From: an uncultured Clostridia bacterium
GTDB lineage: Bacteria > Bacillota > Clostridia > Christensenellales > Borkfalkiaceae
Length of the DNA stretch: 64,000 nucleotides
Direction: 5' to 3'
NCBI GenBank assembly: GCA_944342025.1
Contig: CALVMD010000003.1
Span: forward strand, 1 to 64,000
Shown piece by piece: positions 35,082-43,965 of this stretch. Under the pieces are notes generated by a model. It ran no database searches. It was not told where the DNA came from and was given only the letters and a program-made list of their open reading frames with translations. Each line of letters begins with the position of its first letter. Positions within the stretch are counted from its first letter, which is position 1. Both the position numbers and the translations under genes were made by a program.

Positions 35082-36098
35082 ATGGACAGAATAACGTTGG
35101 TTCACCGCGATTCGCTCAGCTGCGAGGCGATCGTGAGGCGGCTTTCAGACGGTTCTTTGCTGCTCCTCTCGCAGTGCGGCGGCATGAAGGAACCGGATCC
35201 CGCAAACAGGGTGTACGCTTTTCGCAGCGATGACGGGGAAAAATGGTCTGCGCCCGTTCCCGTCGGGGATAACGGGCGTGCGCTGTATGCGACCGACCTC
35301 GATGTATGCGGAGATAAGATCACAACTTATGTGACCGAACACGGCGGCGGATTTCTCGACTTCGATTGTTATGCGCTCGTCAGCGAAGATCGCGGGGAGA
35401 GCTGGAAAAAAGAGCCGCTCCCTTGCTTTTCGGATACGTTCGTGTTTTTGCGCGGGACAGTCAGGCACGGGGGCAAAACGCTCGTCGCCTATCAGCATTA
35501 TCCTATCGGAAAGGAAGAAAACGACGCGCTCGCGGCAGAGGGTAAGACGATTTTAGACAGTTCGCTCCCTTTTGTGCTGTGCGGTGCACTCGTATCCGAA
35601 GACGGCGTTCATTTCACAAAGGGCGAAGACATCGCGATCCCGAACGAGTTTGCGGGAAAGAGAGTCTGGCAGTGGCCCGAACCCACGATCGCCTTTTTGC
35701 CGGGCAGCGGGTACGCCATAATCCTTCGCGTCAACGGCGCGGGGGTATTGTACAGGAGCGATTCGCCCGACGGCCTGCATTGGAGCCGCGCGTATCCGAC
35801 GGATATTCCCAACCCCAACAATAAGCCGAAACTCATCAATCTGCAAGGCGGCGCGATCGCGCTCATCAACACGCCCGGGAGAGGCGTCGGGTTCAAATAC
35901 AGGAACCCGCTGGAGATCTGGATCTCCGACGACGGGATGAAGAGCTGGCGCTATAAAAAGCGCGTGCTGGATTTCCCCGGATGGCTGTCGTATCCCGACG
36001 GCTTTGCGGAAGGGGACAGGATCCTGTTCTCTTTCGAAGTCAATCGGCACGACGTCTATTTTGCCGATTGCGACATTTCCGATTATTTTTCGAAATGA
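35082..36098 (+). CDS. Cytosolic sialidase-fold (BNR/Asp-box) protein
   Basis: The 338-residue protein lacks a signal peptide. Asp-box repeats are visible as FRSDDGEKWSAP, VSEDRGESWKK, SDSPDGLHWSR and ISDDGMKSWRYK, so a six-bladed propeller is expected. It starts with a strand pattern (EAIVRRLSDGSLLLLSQ) common in GH33-like exo-hydrolases. Because it is intracellular, it likely acts on imported oligosaccharide, in contrast to the exported relative four kilobases upstream. Its stop overlaps the start of the kinase gene (ATGA). I infer a glycosidase or lyase; the exact substrate is unknown. Confidence 0.8.
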   Translation: MDRITLVHRDSLSCEAIVRRLSDGSLLLLSQCGGMKEPDPANRVYAFRSDDGEKWSAPVPVGDNGRALYATDLDVCGDKITTYVTEHGGGFLDFDCYALVSEDRGESWKKEPLPCFSDTFVFLRGTVRHGGKTLVAYQHYPIGKEENDALAAEGKTILDSSLPFVLCGALVSEDGVHFTKGEDIAIPNEFAGKRVWQWPEPTIAFLPGSGYAIILRVNGAGVLYRSDSPDGLHWSRAYPTDIPNPNNKPKLINLQGGAIALINTPGRGVGFKYRNPLEIWISDDGMKSWRYKKRVLDFPGWLSYPDGFAEGDRILFSFEVNRHDVYFADCDISDYFSK

Positions 36099-37114
36099 AA
36101 CATTTATTGATCGATATAGGCAGTACAAACATCAAATTTGCAGTATCGGACGGGGGCGCATTGTCTGAAACGGAAAAGGCTCCGTTCCCCGCGCCCGCCG
36201 TTGACGACGGCGTGCATTTCGAGGTGGAGATCTCCGGGATCCTCGCAAAGATATTTGCGATCGCGGACAAAACCGAAAGCGACGATGTTTTTATTTCCAC
36301 GCAGATGCACGGGTATCTGCTTGCGGACAGCCGTTCGCGGCCGCTCACGCGGTATATTTCTTGGCAGGACAGGCGCGCTGCCGAGGCGCAGGTACGGCTT
36401 TTCGTCGGAAAGGAGAGCGGGACCTCCATGAAAGACAACCTGCCGCGGGCGGGCGTCGAGGCGATCAGGAAAGAACAGCCTGCTCTCTTTGCGCAGGCGG
36501 AGGAGTTTTTTACGCTCGGTTCGTTCGTGGCACACGCCCTGACGGGGCGCAACGTAACGCACATTACGGACGCGGCGGCGAGCGGATATTACGACGTGAA
36601 AAGGCGTATCTCTCGGCCTTCCGAGCTGCGCCTTCCCGAGGCGGAATACGCCGTAAGGGCGGCAGGAACATATCAGGGGAGAAAGGTCTATGCGCCGTTC
36701 GGCGATCAGCAGTGCGCCGTACTCGGTGCGGTCGGCGGCGAGAAGTGTTATATTCTCAACCTGGGAACGGCGGCGCAGATGTGCACGGTCGCGGACGGCT
36801 TTGCGGAGGGCGACTTTGAATCGCGCCCGTATTTCGGAGGAAAAACGCTCTGTACCGTCACGGGCCTTTCCGGCGGCAAGGCCATAGGGGACGAGGAGGA
36901 GCCGAATCTTGCAGAGCGTTTGGCAAAGGAATATGCCGAGGCGCTTTCGAAATTGCCGCCGCGCGGAGAACTTCTGATCACGGGCGGCGTGACGAAATAT
37001 CATGAGCCTCTCATCCGCGGCGTTGCGGAGCGCATGGGATTGCCGTACAGGCTGAACGGCGGCGCCGACGCTTTGGAGGGGCTGAACAAATTGTCGGAGG
37101 AAAGCGAAAAATGA
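36095..37114 (+). CDS. Short FGGY-type carbohydrate kinase
   Basis: The 339-residue protein shows the FGGY kinase order: DIGSTNIKF phosphate loop (7-15), STQMHGYLL sugar site (68-75), RYISWQDRR, FTLGSFVAHALTG, the catalytic Asp in PFGDQQCAVLGA (D204) and LNLGTAAQM (222-230). Usual family members have about 480-500 residues, so roughly 150 residues of the C-terminal half are missing, yet TGGVTK near the end keeps the nucleotide-site feel. The frame is intact. It overlaps its neighbours by four bases on both sides, so it appears functional rather than broken. It should phosphorylate the sugar released in the cytoplasm. Confidence 0.82.
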   Translation: MKHLLIDIGSTNIKFAVSDGGALSETEKAPFPAPAVDDGVHFEVEISGILAKIFAIADKTESDDVFISTQMHGYLLADSRSRPLTRYISWQDRRAAEAQVRLFVGKESGTSMKDNLPRAGVEAIRKEQPALFAQAEEFFTLGSFVAHALTGRNVTHITDAAASGYYDVKRRISRPSELRLPEAEYAVRAAGTYQGRKVYAPFGDQQCAVLGAVGGEKCYILNLGTAAQMCTVADGFAEGDFESRPYFGGKTLCTVTGLSGGKAIGDEEEPNLAERLAKEYAEALSKLPPRGELLITGGVTKYHEPLIRGVAERMGLPYRLNGGADALEGLNKLSEESEK

Positions 37115-37848
37115 GCGAAAGAAAGTCGGGGATCATGATCAACGAGATTCCGTTTTCCAATTTGCCCGTATTGTTCAGGCAGTGCGGGCTGGACTTTTAT
37201 ATCATCGACGATGAACACGGCGGTTTCGACTACCGTGAAATTTACGGCATGATCTGTTCCGCGCGCATGATCGGCGGGATCGAAACGATCGTCAGGCTTC
37301 CCTCCAACGAGAGGCGCGACATCGTCAAATTTATGGACATGGGCGCGGATTCTCTGCTTTTGCCTATGACGAACGGGGCAGAAGACATCCGCCGCGTCGT
37401 CCGTTACGCCAAATACGCGCCGATCGGTGAGCGCGGCATATCCACCATGCGCGCACATACGCTGTACGCGCCGCCTCCGCTGCTCGACTATATGAAAGAA
37501 GCCAATGCGCGGACCAAAGTTTATGCCCAGATCGAGACGAAGAGCGGGGTAGACAGGATCGACGAAATCCTCGCCGTCGAAGGAGTGACGGGGTTTTTGC
37601 TGGGGCCGAACGATCTGTCCGATTCGTACGGATGCCTGGGCGACGACGCTGCGCCGCAGATTTTGTCCGCTATCGCGCGCACGGCCGAAAGCGCGAAAAA
37701 GCTGGGAAAAACGAGCGGCATCATCACGGCGAACGAGCGTTATATTGCGGCGGCGAAAGAGGCGGGCATGACCATGTTCAGCCGCGGGAGCGAGCTTTCT
37801 TTGCTGGCGGACGGGCTGAAAAAAACCACCGCCGCCGTGCGCGGTTAA
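37111..37848 (+). CDS. HpcH/HpaI-type class II aldolase
   Basis: The 245-residue TIM-barrel protein has the family motifs: DDEHGGFDY (33-41), the metal ligand Glu in YAQIETKSG (E142), and GPNDLSDSYG with the second ligand Asp (D168). Such metal-dependent aldolases split 2-keto-3-deoxy sugar acids into pyruvate and an aldehyde. It overlaps the kinase gene by four bases. Its presence suggests that the imported sugar is, or becomes, a 2-keto-3-deoxy acid or a related keto compound. The exact substrate cannot be stated from the sequence. Confidence 0.88.
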   Translation: MSERKSGIMINEIPFSNLPVLFRQCGLDFYIIDDEHGGFDYREIYGMICSARMIGGIETIVRLPSNERRDIVKFMDMGADSLLLPMTNGAEDIRRVVRYAKYAPIGERGISTMRAHTLYAPPPLLDYMKEANARTKVYAQIETKSGVDRIDEILAVEGVTGFLLGPNDLSDSYGCLGDDAAPQILSAIARTAESAKKLGKTSGIITANERYIAAAKEAGMTMFSRGSELSLLADGLKKTTAAVRG

Positions 37849-37854
37849 CGCGGC

Positions 37855-37863
37855 GGGGGGGGG
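37855..37863 (+). repeat. Run of nine G between the aldolase and ribokinase genes
   Basis: Nine consecutive G begin 6 bases after the aldolase stop and end 25 bases before the ribokinase ATG, just upstream of a small GTCCG/CGGAC hairpin. A G run of this length is prone to slippage; being intergenic, it could alter translation coupling rather than reading frame. Confidence 0.7.
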
Positions 37864-37888
37864 TCCGTACCGGACGGAGATAAAAAAT

Positions 37889-38779
37889 ATGAAACGAAAC
37901 ATCATCGTTGTCGGGAGTATCAATACCGATCTCGTCATCCATGCGCCGCGCATGCCGCAAAAGGGAGAAACGCTGAGCGGGAGCGGATTTTTTACCGCGC
38001 ACGGCGGCAAGGGCGCCAATCAGGCGGTCGCGGCGGCGCGGGCGGGCGGCAGCGTCTGCATGTGCGGCTGCGTGGGCGCGGACGCGTTCGGCGAGAGCGC
38101 GGTTTCAGCGCTCGTTGCAGAGGGGATACGGCCTGAGGTGCGGCGCGTCGAAAACATTCCGAGCGGCACCGCCGTGATTGCCGTTACGGGCGGGGACAAC
38201 CGCATCATACTGGACAGCGGCGCGAACGCCCTTCTTTCCGAAGAGGACATTGACCGCGTTCTGGCAGGCGCGAAAGAGGGCGACATTTATCTGACTCAGC
38301 TGGAAAATCCCGTCGGGATCATCGGCTACGGGATGCGCAGGGCAAAAGAAAAGGGCATGTTCGTGATCCTGAACCCCGCGCCCGCAGACGGAGAGATCGC
38401 CGACCACCTCGCATGGTGCGACCTGTTAATCCCGAACGAGACGGAAGCAGAGATCCTGAACGGGGGCGGCAAACTCGAAAAGATGTATTCGGGCGCACTG
38501 ATCGTGACGCTCGGCGACAAGGGGTTCGCTCTGAAACAGGACGGCGTTATGCAGACATATGCGTGTCCGAAAGTAAAAGCCGTCGATACGACGGCGGCGG
38601 GAGACACTTTCTGCGGCGCACTTGCGGCAAAACTGGCGGAAGGATGCGATCTTCTTTCGGCCGCCCGTTTCGGAAGCGCCGCAGCCTCGCTCGCCTGTAC
38701 GGGAAAGGGAGCGCAGCCATCCATCCCGCGCGCGGAGCAGGTCGAAAAATTTCTTGCGGAACCGGCCCGCGGGGTATGA
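37889..38779 (+). CDS. rbsK: Ribokinase (PfkB family)
   Basis: The 296-residue protein begins VVGSINTDLV and has the first PfkB signature AHGGKGANQAVAAAR. The second signature is DTTAAGDTFCGAL, with the catalytic base at D239. These are classic ribokinase features; phosphorylation of ribose at O5 is the expected reaction. GGAG precedes ATG. It is the last gene of the operon, and with the nucleoside hydrolase it would turn nucleoside-derived ribose into ribose 5-phosphate. Other PfkB sugar substrates cannot be excluded. Confidence 0.88.
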   Translation: MKRNIIVVGSINTDLVIHAPRMPQKGETLSGSGFFTAHGGKGANQAVAAARAGGSVCMCGCVGADAFGESAVSALVAEGIRPEVRRVENIPSGTAVIAVTGGDNRIILDSGANALLSEEDIDRVLAGAKEGDIYLTQLENPVGIIGYGMRRAKEKGMFVILNPAPADGEIADHLAWCDLLIPNETEAEILNGGGKLEKMYSGALIVTLGDKGFALKQDGVMQTYACPKVKAVDTTAAGDTFCGALAAKLAEGCDLLSAARFGSAAASLACTGKGAQPSIPRAEQVEKFLAEPARGV

Positions 38780-38794
38780 TTTGAATGAAAAATT

Positions 38795-38826
38795 AAAGCG
38801 GATCGGCGTTGTTGCCGATCCGCTTT
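38795..38826. terminator. Terminator at the end of the sugar locus
   Basis: AAAGCGGATCGGC (38795-38807) pairs perfectly with GCCGATCCGCTTT (38814-38826) around GTTGTT. It closes the long operon and also ends the convergent small gene. Confidence 0.9.
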
Positions 38827-38845
38827 GTCCGTATGTATGATCAGT

Positions 38846-39073
38846 TCAAGCAAAAATGCGGAGATCCTTGGAAAGGATGACCGTGATGATATCCGCGATC
38901 CAGAAAAACACCGTGATCGGGGGGATCAGTTGCAGGACCCCTGCGATGACATGCCCCCTTAAAATACGGGTGATGCCGCCGAGTATCCAGCTCGTGACGG
39001 GAATGATCGCCAGAATGATGTTGAGGATCCAGGGAAGACCTGCACTGAGATAACCTCTGCCTGCTTTTGCCAT
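38846..39073 (-). CDS. Small two-helix membrane protein
   Basis: The 75-residue protein has two hydrophobic segments (around LNIILAIIPVTSWILGGI and GVLQLIPPITVFFWIADIITV) with a basic N-terminus. Expression is well supported: GGAGG lies 6 bases before ATG and an ideal promoter (39119-39147) precedes it. I do not recognise the family, though the size and layout recall small stress-related membrane proteins. It is transcribed alone, divergent from glutamine synthetase. Confidence 0.8.
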   Translation of the reverse strand: MAKAGRGYLSAGLPWILNIILAIIPVTSWILGGITRILRGHVIAGVLQLIPPITVFFWIADIITVILSKDLRIFA

Positions 39074-39118
39074 AAAATACCTCCAAAAAATTTCGGGTAT
39101 TGCCCCTTACTTGATTTT

Positions 39119-39147
39119 ATTATACTATTCCGTCAGCAAATTGTCAA
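39119..39147 (-). promoter_or_regulatory. Promoter of the small membrane protein gene
   Basis: On the minus strand TTGACA (complement of 39142-39147) and TATAAT (complement of 39119-39124) are both perfect, at 17-base spacing. Confidence 0.9.
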
Positions 39148-39206
39148 CTGTTATACAAAAACGAACGCAATGACGCGGAATAGATGCCGTCATCTCCGTA
39201 AAATAT

Positions 39207-39235
39207 TTGACAATTTGTTTCTAAACGAATATAAT
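39207..39235 (+). promoter_or_regulatory. Promoter of glnN
   Basis: TTGACA (39207-39212) and TATAAT (39230-39235) are both perfect with 17-base spacing, so the basal promoter should be very strong. The transcript starts near 39242 and runs about 97 bases before the ATG. Confidence 0.9.
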
Positions 39236-39254
39236 ATTCTTATCGGAACGCCGC

Positions 39255-39299
39255 AGAGCGGGGGAGAGGAAAGGCGTCCTTTCCGCCGCTCTCTTTTTT
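39255..39299 (+). terminator. Probable transcription attenuator in the glnN leader
   Basis: Inside the leader, AGAGCGG (39255-39261) pairs with CCGCTCT (39286-39292), and an inner GGAAAGG pairs with CCTTTCC (39268-39274 with 39278-39284). A C and six Ts follow immediately. A terminator placed between a perfect promoter and the coding region implies control by readthrough. Confidence 0.75.
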
Positions 39300-39338
39300 A
39301 TTTATGCGCGCAAAAATACGTCAAAGGAGACGAAAGAT

Positions 39339-41426
39339 ATGAAAGTGCCCGAGATATTCGGAGAAAACGTGTTCAATTTGCAGGTCATGCAGGACAAGCT
39401 CCCGAAAGAAGTGTTCAAGTCTCTTAAAGAGACCATCGAAAAAGGCACGATGCTCGATGCGAGCATTGCGGGCGTCGTCGCGAACGCGATGAAAGACTGG
39501 GCGGTGGAAAAAGGTGCAACCCACTATACGCATTGGTTTCAGCCGATGACGGGCATCACCGCCGAAAAACACGACAGTTTTATTTCTCCGACCAAAGACG
39601 GAAAGGTCATTATGGATTTTTCGGGTAAGGAACTGGTCGTTGGCGAATCGGACGCGTCTTCCTTTCCCTCGGGCGGGGTGCGGGCCACGTTCGAGGCTCG
39701 CGGCTATACCGCATGGGATCCGACGTCGTACGCTTTCATTAAGGATGATACCCTCTGCATCCCTTCGACTTTCTTCTCGTACAGCGGCGAAGTGCTGGAT
39801 AAGAAGACGCCGCTCCTTCGCAGCATGCGCGCGCTGAACGATCAGGCGATCAGGATCTTGCGCCTTTTCGGCAATACTTCCGTCAAACGCGTCTATCCGA
39901 CGGTCGGTGCGGAGCAGGAGTATTTTCTCATCGACAGAAAAATGTACGACGCGCGGAAGGACCTCGTTTTATCCGGCAGGACGCTGTTCGGCGCAAAACC
40001 GCCGAAGGGGCAGGAGCTCGAGGATCATTACTTCGGGCCGATCAAACTGCGCGTTTCGGCTTTCATGAAAGATCTCGACGAAGAATTGTGGAAACTCGGC
40101 ATTTTCGCCAAGACCGAGCATAACGAGGTCGCGCCGAGCCAGCACGAGCTTGCGCCTATCTTTACGGTCACAAATCTTGCGTCCGACCAGAATCAACTCG
40201 TCATGGAGACGATGAAAAAGGTCGCCAGCCGCCACGGGCTGTATTGCCTTTTGCACGAAAAACCTTTCAAGGGCGTCAACGGCTCGGGCAAGCACAACAA
40301 CTGGTCGATGAGCACGGATAAAGGCGTCAATCTTCTCGATCCCGGTTCTACGCCTGCGGAAAACGGACAGTTCATGCTATTTTTGATGGCTGTCGTCAAA
40401 GCGGTGGACGAATATCAGGATCTTCTCCGTCTGACGGTCACGAGCGCGGGCAACGACCACCGCCTCGGTGCGAACGAGGCGCCGCCCGCCATCGTTTCCA
40501 TTTATCTCGGCGAAGAGCTGACCGAGGTCATCGACGCGCTCGAGCGCGACGTCAAATATAAGGGCAAGACCAAGCAGATCATGAAACTCGGCGTGGATAC
40601 GCTGCCCGAACTTCCCAAAGACACGACCGACCGCAACCGCACTTCGCCGTTCGCGTTTACGGGCAATAAATTCGAATTCAGGATGCTCGGGTCTACCTTC
40701 TCCATCGCGGGGCCGAACATCATCGTCAATACGATCGTCGCGGACGAATTGCGGCAGTTTGCGGACGAACTGGAAAAGGCGTCCGATTTCAACGCCGCGC
40801 TGCACGATCTTGTCGTCAGGACGATCAAAGAGCATAAGCGCATCATCTTCAACGGCAACAATTACAGCGAAGAATGGACGAAAGAGGCGGAGCGCCGCTG
40901 CCTTCTGAACCTGAAAAACAGTGCCGAAGCGCTGCCCCGTTTTGCAGACAGAAAGAATGTCGAGCTCTTCGAGCGCCACAAGGTATTTACCGAGCGCGAA
41001 GTGCGCTCGCGCATGGAGATCATGCTCGACAATTACTGCAAAGTCCTCTCCATCGAGGGGCAGACGATGATCGAAATGGGCAGGCAGGAGATCTATCCGG
41101 CCGTAAACGCTTATCTGTCCGATCTGTGCGCTGCCGTCAGGAACAAAACCTCGCTGTTCCCGGGGATCGACGTATCGTCGGACGAAAAGGTGATCAGGCG
41201 GCTGAGCGCCGACAACGAGGCGATGTTTGCCAAAGCGGAAGAGATAGAAAAGCTGCTTTTGGATGCAAAAACGCGTACGGATGCCGCAGAACAGGCAAAA
41301 TTCTTTGCGGAAAAGGTCATTCCCGTCATGGAATCGATGCGCGCTTATGCCGACGACATGGAGGCATACACCGCAAAAAAATACTGGCCGTTCCCGACCT
41401 ATGCGGATATTTTGTTCAGCGTTTGA
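39339..41426 (+). CDS. glnN: Glutamine synthetase type III
   Basis: This 695-residue enzyme makes glutamine from glutamate, ammonia and ATP. Its length and sequence place it in the GSIII class: [13 protein letters not shown] near residue 100, [37 protein letters not shown] and [19 protein letters not shown] forms dodecamers and is found in Bacteroidetes and some Clostridia. AAGGAGA lies about 9 bases before the start. The leader has a terminator, so the enzyme is probably regulated by nitrogen through attenuation. No glnR or ANTAR gene is visible nearby. A strong terminator follows. Confidence 0.96.
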   Translation: MKVPEIFGENVFNLQVMQDKLPKEVFKSLKETIEKGTMLDASIAGVVANAMKDWAVEKGATHYTHWFQPMTGITAEKHDSFISPTKDGKVIMDFSGKELVVGESDASSFPSGGVRATFEARGYTAWDPTSYAFIKDDTLCIPSTFFSYSGEVLDKKTPLLRSMRALNDQAIRILRLFGNTSVKRVYPTVGAEQEYFLIDRKMYDARKDLVLSGRTLFGAKPPKGQELEDHYFGPIKLRVSAFMKDLDEELWKLGIFAKTEHNEVAPSQHELAPIFTVTNLASDQNQLVMETMKKVASRHGLYCLLHEKPFKGVNGSGKHNNWSMSTDKGVNLLDPGSTPAENGQFMLFLMAVVKAVDEYQDLLRLTVTSAGNDHRLGANEAPPAIVSIYLGEELTEVIDALERDVKYKGKTKQIMKLGVDTLPELPKDTTDRNRTSPFAFTGNKFEFRMLGSTFSIAGPNIIVNTIVADELRQFADELEKASDFNAALHDLVVRTIKEHKRIIFNGNNYSEEWTKEAERRCLLNLKNSAEALPRFADRKNVELFERHKVFTEREVRSRMEIMLDNYCKVLSIEGQTMIEMGRQEIYPAVNAYLSDLCAAVRNKTSLFPGIDVSSDEKVIRRLSADNEAMFAKAEEIEKLLLDAKTRTDAAEQAKFFAEKVIPVMESMRAYADDMEAYTAKKYWPFPTYADILFSV

Positions 41427-41440
41427 CAGAATGAATTCGG

Positions 41441-41473
41441 GGCCCCGCCGCGCAAGAATCGCGCGGCGGGGCC
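41441..41473 (+). terminator. Terminator after glnN
   Basis: GGCCCCGCCGCGC (41441-41453) pairs perfectly with GCGCGGCGGGGCC (41461-41473) and is followed by TTT. Confidence 0.85.
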
Positions 41474-41548
41474 TTTGCATGAAACAGGGTTAAGCGCCGC
41501 TTATACGCCCTATTCAAAAAGGTGAAGAGCCGGCTTTTTTGTCTGCGC

Positions 41549-41577
41549 TTGACCGCGGCAACGGCTTGCGTTATAAT
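41549..41577 (+). promoter_or_regulatory. Upstream promoter of purA
   Basis: TTGACC (41549-41554) and TATAAT (41572-41577) are 17 bases apart. The resulting leader of about 165 bases contains a GCCGCAAA/TTTGCGGC hairpin (41613-41636). I recognise no known riboswitch in it. The 323-base gap before purA holds otherwise only a second promoter. Confidence 0.7.
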
Positions 41578-41664
41578 AAATACCGTAAGACAGTGATTTG
41601 TCGATCCGGCATGCCGCAAATGCAGAATTTTGCGGCAAAATTTGTGTTTTTGCGCCTTTTTCGC

Positions 41665-41693
41665 TTTTCATGCGTGAAAAAATAAGGTATAAT
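41665..41693 (+). promoter_or_regulatory. Downstream promoter of purA
   Basis: A perfect TATAAT (41688-41693) with a weak TTTTCA (41665-41670) at 17 bases would give a leader of about 50 bases. Confidence 0.5.
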
Positions 41694-41749
41694 AGAGTAT
41701 GTGAGACGAGTTTGCTCGGATCATGACTCTATCTGGTGAGGTTGCAAAA

Positions 41750-43021
41750 ATGTTAACAGCTATCGTCGGTATCAACTGGGGAGACGAAGGAAAGGGCAGG
41801 ATGGTCGATCTTTTGTCTAAAGATTACGACATCGTATGCCGCTATCAAGGGGGAAATAATGCCGGTCACACCGTCATCAACGAACGCGGCCGTTTCATAC
41901 TGAATCTCTTACCGTCCGGTATACTGCGCGAAGGGGTCGTCTGCGTCATGGGACCCGGCATGGTCATCGACATCAAACATCTTGCGGGAGAGATGGCCCG
42001 CCTGCGCGAAGCGGGGATCGCGATCTCGCCCGACAACCTGAAAATATCCGATCGGGCAGTCATTACTATGCCTTACAACGTACAGCAGGACTGCCTGGAA
42101 GAAGAGCGCTTGGCCGATAAAAAATTCGGTTCCACAAAGCGCGGCATTGCGCCCGTTTATGCGGACAAATACCTGAAAAAGGCGTTCCGCATGGGAGAGC
42201 TGAAAAACCTTGACAGGCTCGCAAAGCGCCTTCCCGATATTGCGGCGTGGAAAAATCTGACCATTGTCAACGCATACGGCGCAGAGCCCGTCACGGCTGA
42301 ACAGATGCTCGCGTATTTCAAGGAATATGGGCAGCCTCTTCAAGATTATATCTGCGATACGGGGCTGTTTCTCAATCAAGCGCATAAAGAGGGGAAAAAG
42401 ATCATGTTGGAGGCGCAGCTGGGGGCTTTGCGCGACATCGACTACGGTATCTATCCTTACACTTCTTCCTCCAACAACATTGCAGCCTATGGTCCGATCG
42501 GGGCGGGTGTTCCTAACCTCAAGCTCGACAAGACGGTCGGTATCATGAAGGCGTATTCTTCCTGCGTGGGCGAAGGCCCGTTTACGGCGGAATACTTTGG
42601 CGAAAAGGCGGAAAAATTGCGCGCCGCCGGCGGAGAATACGGCGCGGCGACGGGCAGACCGAGAAGGGTCGGGCCTTTCGATGTGGTCGCATCGAAGTAC
42701 GGTATCCGCTGTCAGGGCGCGGACGAAATCGCGCTCACAAAATTGGATATCCTTTCGGGTCACGACGAGATCGAAGTGTGCGTCGCCTATGACCTGAACG
42801 GCGAAATCCTGACAGAATTTCCGTTTACCGACGTTTTGGACGAGTGCAAACCCGTTTTCAAGACGCTCAGGGGATGGAATCAAGATATTTCAAAATGCCG
42901 CAAAAAGGAAGACTTGCCCAAAGAGGCGCTCGATTATATCCGTTTTATCGAGGATGCGTGCGAGTGCAAGATCAGGTATGTCTCCGTCGGCGCGGAGCGC
43001 GACGCTTATATCGAACTGTGA
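41750..43021 (+). CDS. purA: Adenylosuccinate synthetase
   Basis: The enzyme joins aspartate to IMP with GTP, the first step from IMP to AMP. The N-terminal loop reads GINWGDEGKGRMVD (8-21) and is followed by YQGGNNAGHTV, both invariant in PurA. The 423-residue length is normal. The Met at 41750 (MLTAIVG) is chosen over the ATG 27 bases earlier because GAGG lies just before it and the family begins here. It is monocistronic with a terminator behind it. Confidence 0.96.
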   Translation: MLTAIVGINWGDEGKGRMVDLLSKDYDIVCRYQGGNNAGHTVINERGRFILNLLPSGILREGVVCVMGPGMVIDIKHLAGEMARLREAGIAISPDNLKISDRAVITMPYNVQQDCLEEERLADKKFGSTKRGIAPVYADKYLKKAFRMGELKNLDRLAKRLPDIAAWKNLTIVNAYGAEPVTAEQMLAYFKEYGQPLQDYICDTGLFLNQAHKEGKKIMLEAQLGALRDIDYGIYPYTSSSNNIAAYGPIGAGVPNLKLDKTVGIMKAYSSCVGEGPFTAEYFGEKAEKLRAAGGEYGAATGRPRRVGPFDVVASKYGIRCQGADEIALTKLDILSGHDEIEVCVAYDLNGEILTEFPFTDVLDECKPVFKTLRGWNQDISKCRKKEDLPKEALDYIRFIEDACECKIRYVSVGAERDAYIEL

Positions 43022-43069
43022 CCGTAAGCGCGCGGCGCGCGAACAACAACATCAAGCTTATAGGCTAGG

Positions 43070-43093
43070 CAGCGGCGTTTTTGGGCGCCGCTG
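43070..43093 (+). terminator. Terminator after purA
   Basis: CAGCGGCG (43070-43077) pairs with CGCCGCTG (43086-43093) and is followed by TCACTTTTTTT. Confidence 0.85.
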
Positions 43094-43135
43094 TCACTTT
43101 TTTTACATGCGGCAGAGAAAATATGAGGAGGCTTT

Positions 43136-43965
43136 ATGCTGAAAAAGTTTGTCAAGATGCACGGCGCAGGCAACGATTACATTTATTTTGATTGTCTCGG
43201 CGAAGAGATCCCCGATCCCGAAAGCGCGGCGGTGCGCCTTTCGGACAGGCATAAGGGGATCGGCGGCGACGGGATCGTGCTGATCTGCCCGAGCGCGGTT
43301 GCCGACGCAAAAATGCGCATGTTCAACGCGGACGGAAGCGAGGGAAAAATGTGCGGAAATGCGATCCGATGCGTCGGGAAGTACCTTTACGACAGCGGTG
43401 CCGTCCGGAAAGAAGAGCTGAAAATCGAAACGCTGTCCGGCATCAAAAGACTTAAGCTGAATCTTTCCGGAGGTAAAGTCGTTTCCGTGCGCGTGGATAT
43501 GGGGCCTGCGGAATTTGACGCGGCAAAGATCCCCGTCCTTTTGGACGGAGAAAAAGTGATCGGAAGAGAAGTTGCGATCGCGGGCGGCAGGCACAGGATC
43601 ACCTGTGTTTCGATGGGCAACCCGCACTGCGTCGTGTTCGAGGATCCTGATGTCGTGGAGATCGAAAAGATAGGGCCTCTCTTTGAAAACGCTTCCATTT
43701 TTCCCGATCGGGTGAATACGGAGTTCGTCAAACTGCTCGGAGAAAATAAATTAAAAATGCGCGTGTGGGAGCGCGGCAGCGGCGAAACGATGGCGTGCGG
43801 CACGGGTGCCTGTGCGACGGCTGCGGCTGCGGTCGCTTTGGGACTGTGCGATGCGGGGGAAGACATCCTTCTCGTGCTGCGCGGAGGAGAACTTGTCATC
43901 AATGTCGGGGAAACGGTATACATGACCGGCCCCGCGGAAACGGTATTTACGGGAGAGGTGGAATT

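Noticed and set aside
41578..41690. Purine riboswitch before purA
   Set aside because: The leader has one simple hairpin and none of the three-helix core expected of a purine riboswitch.
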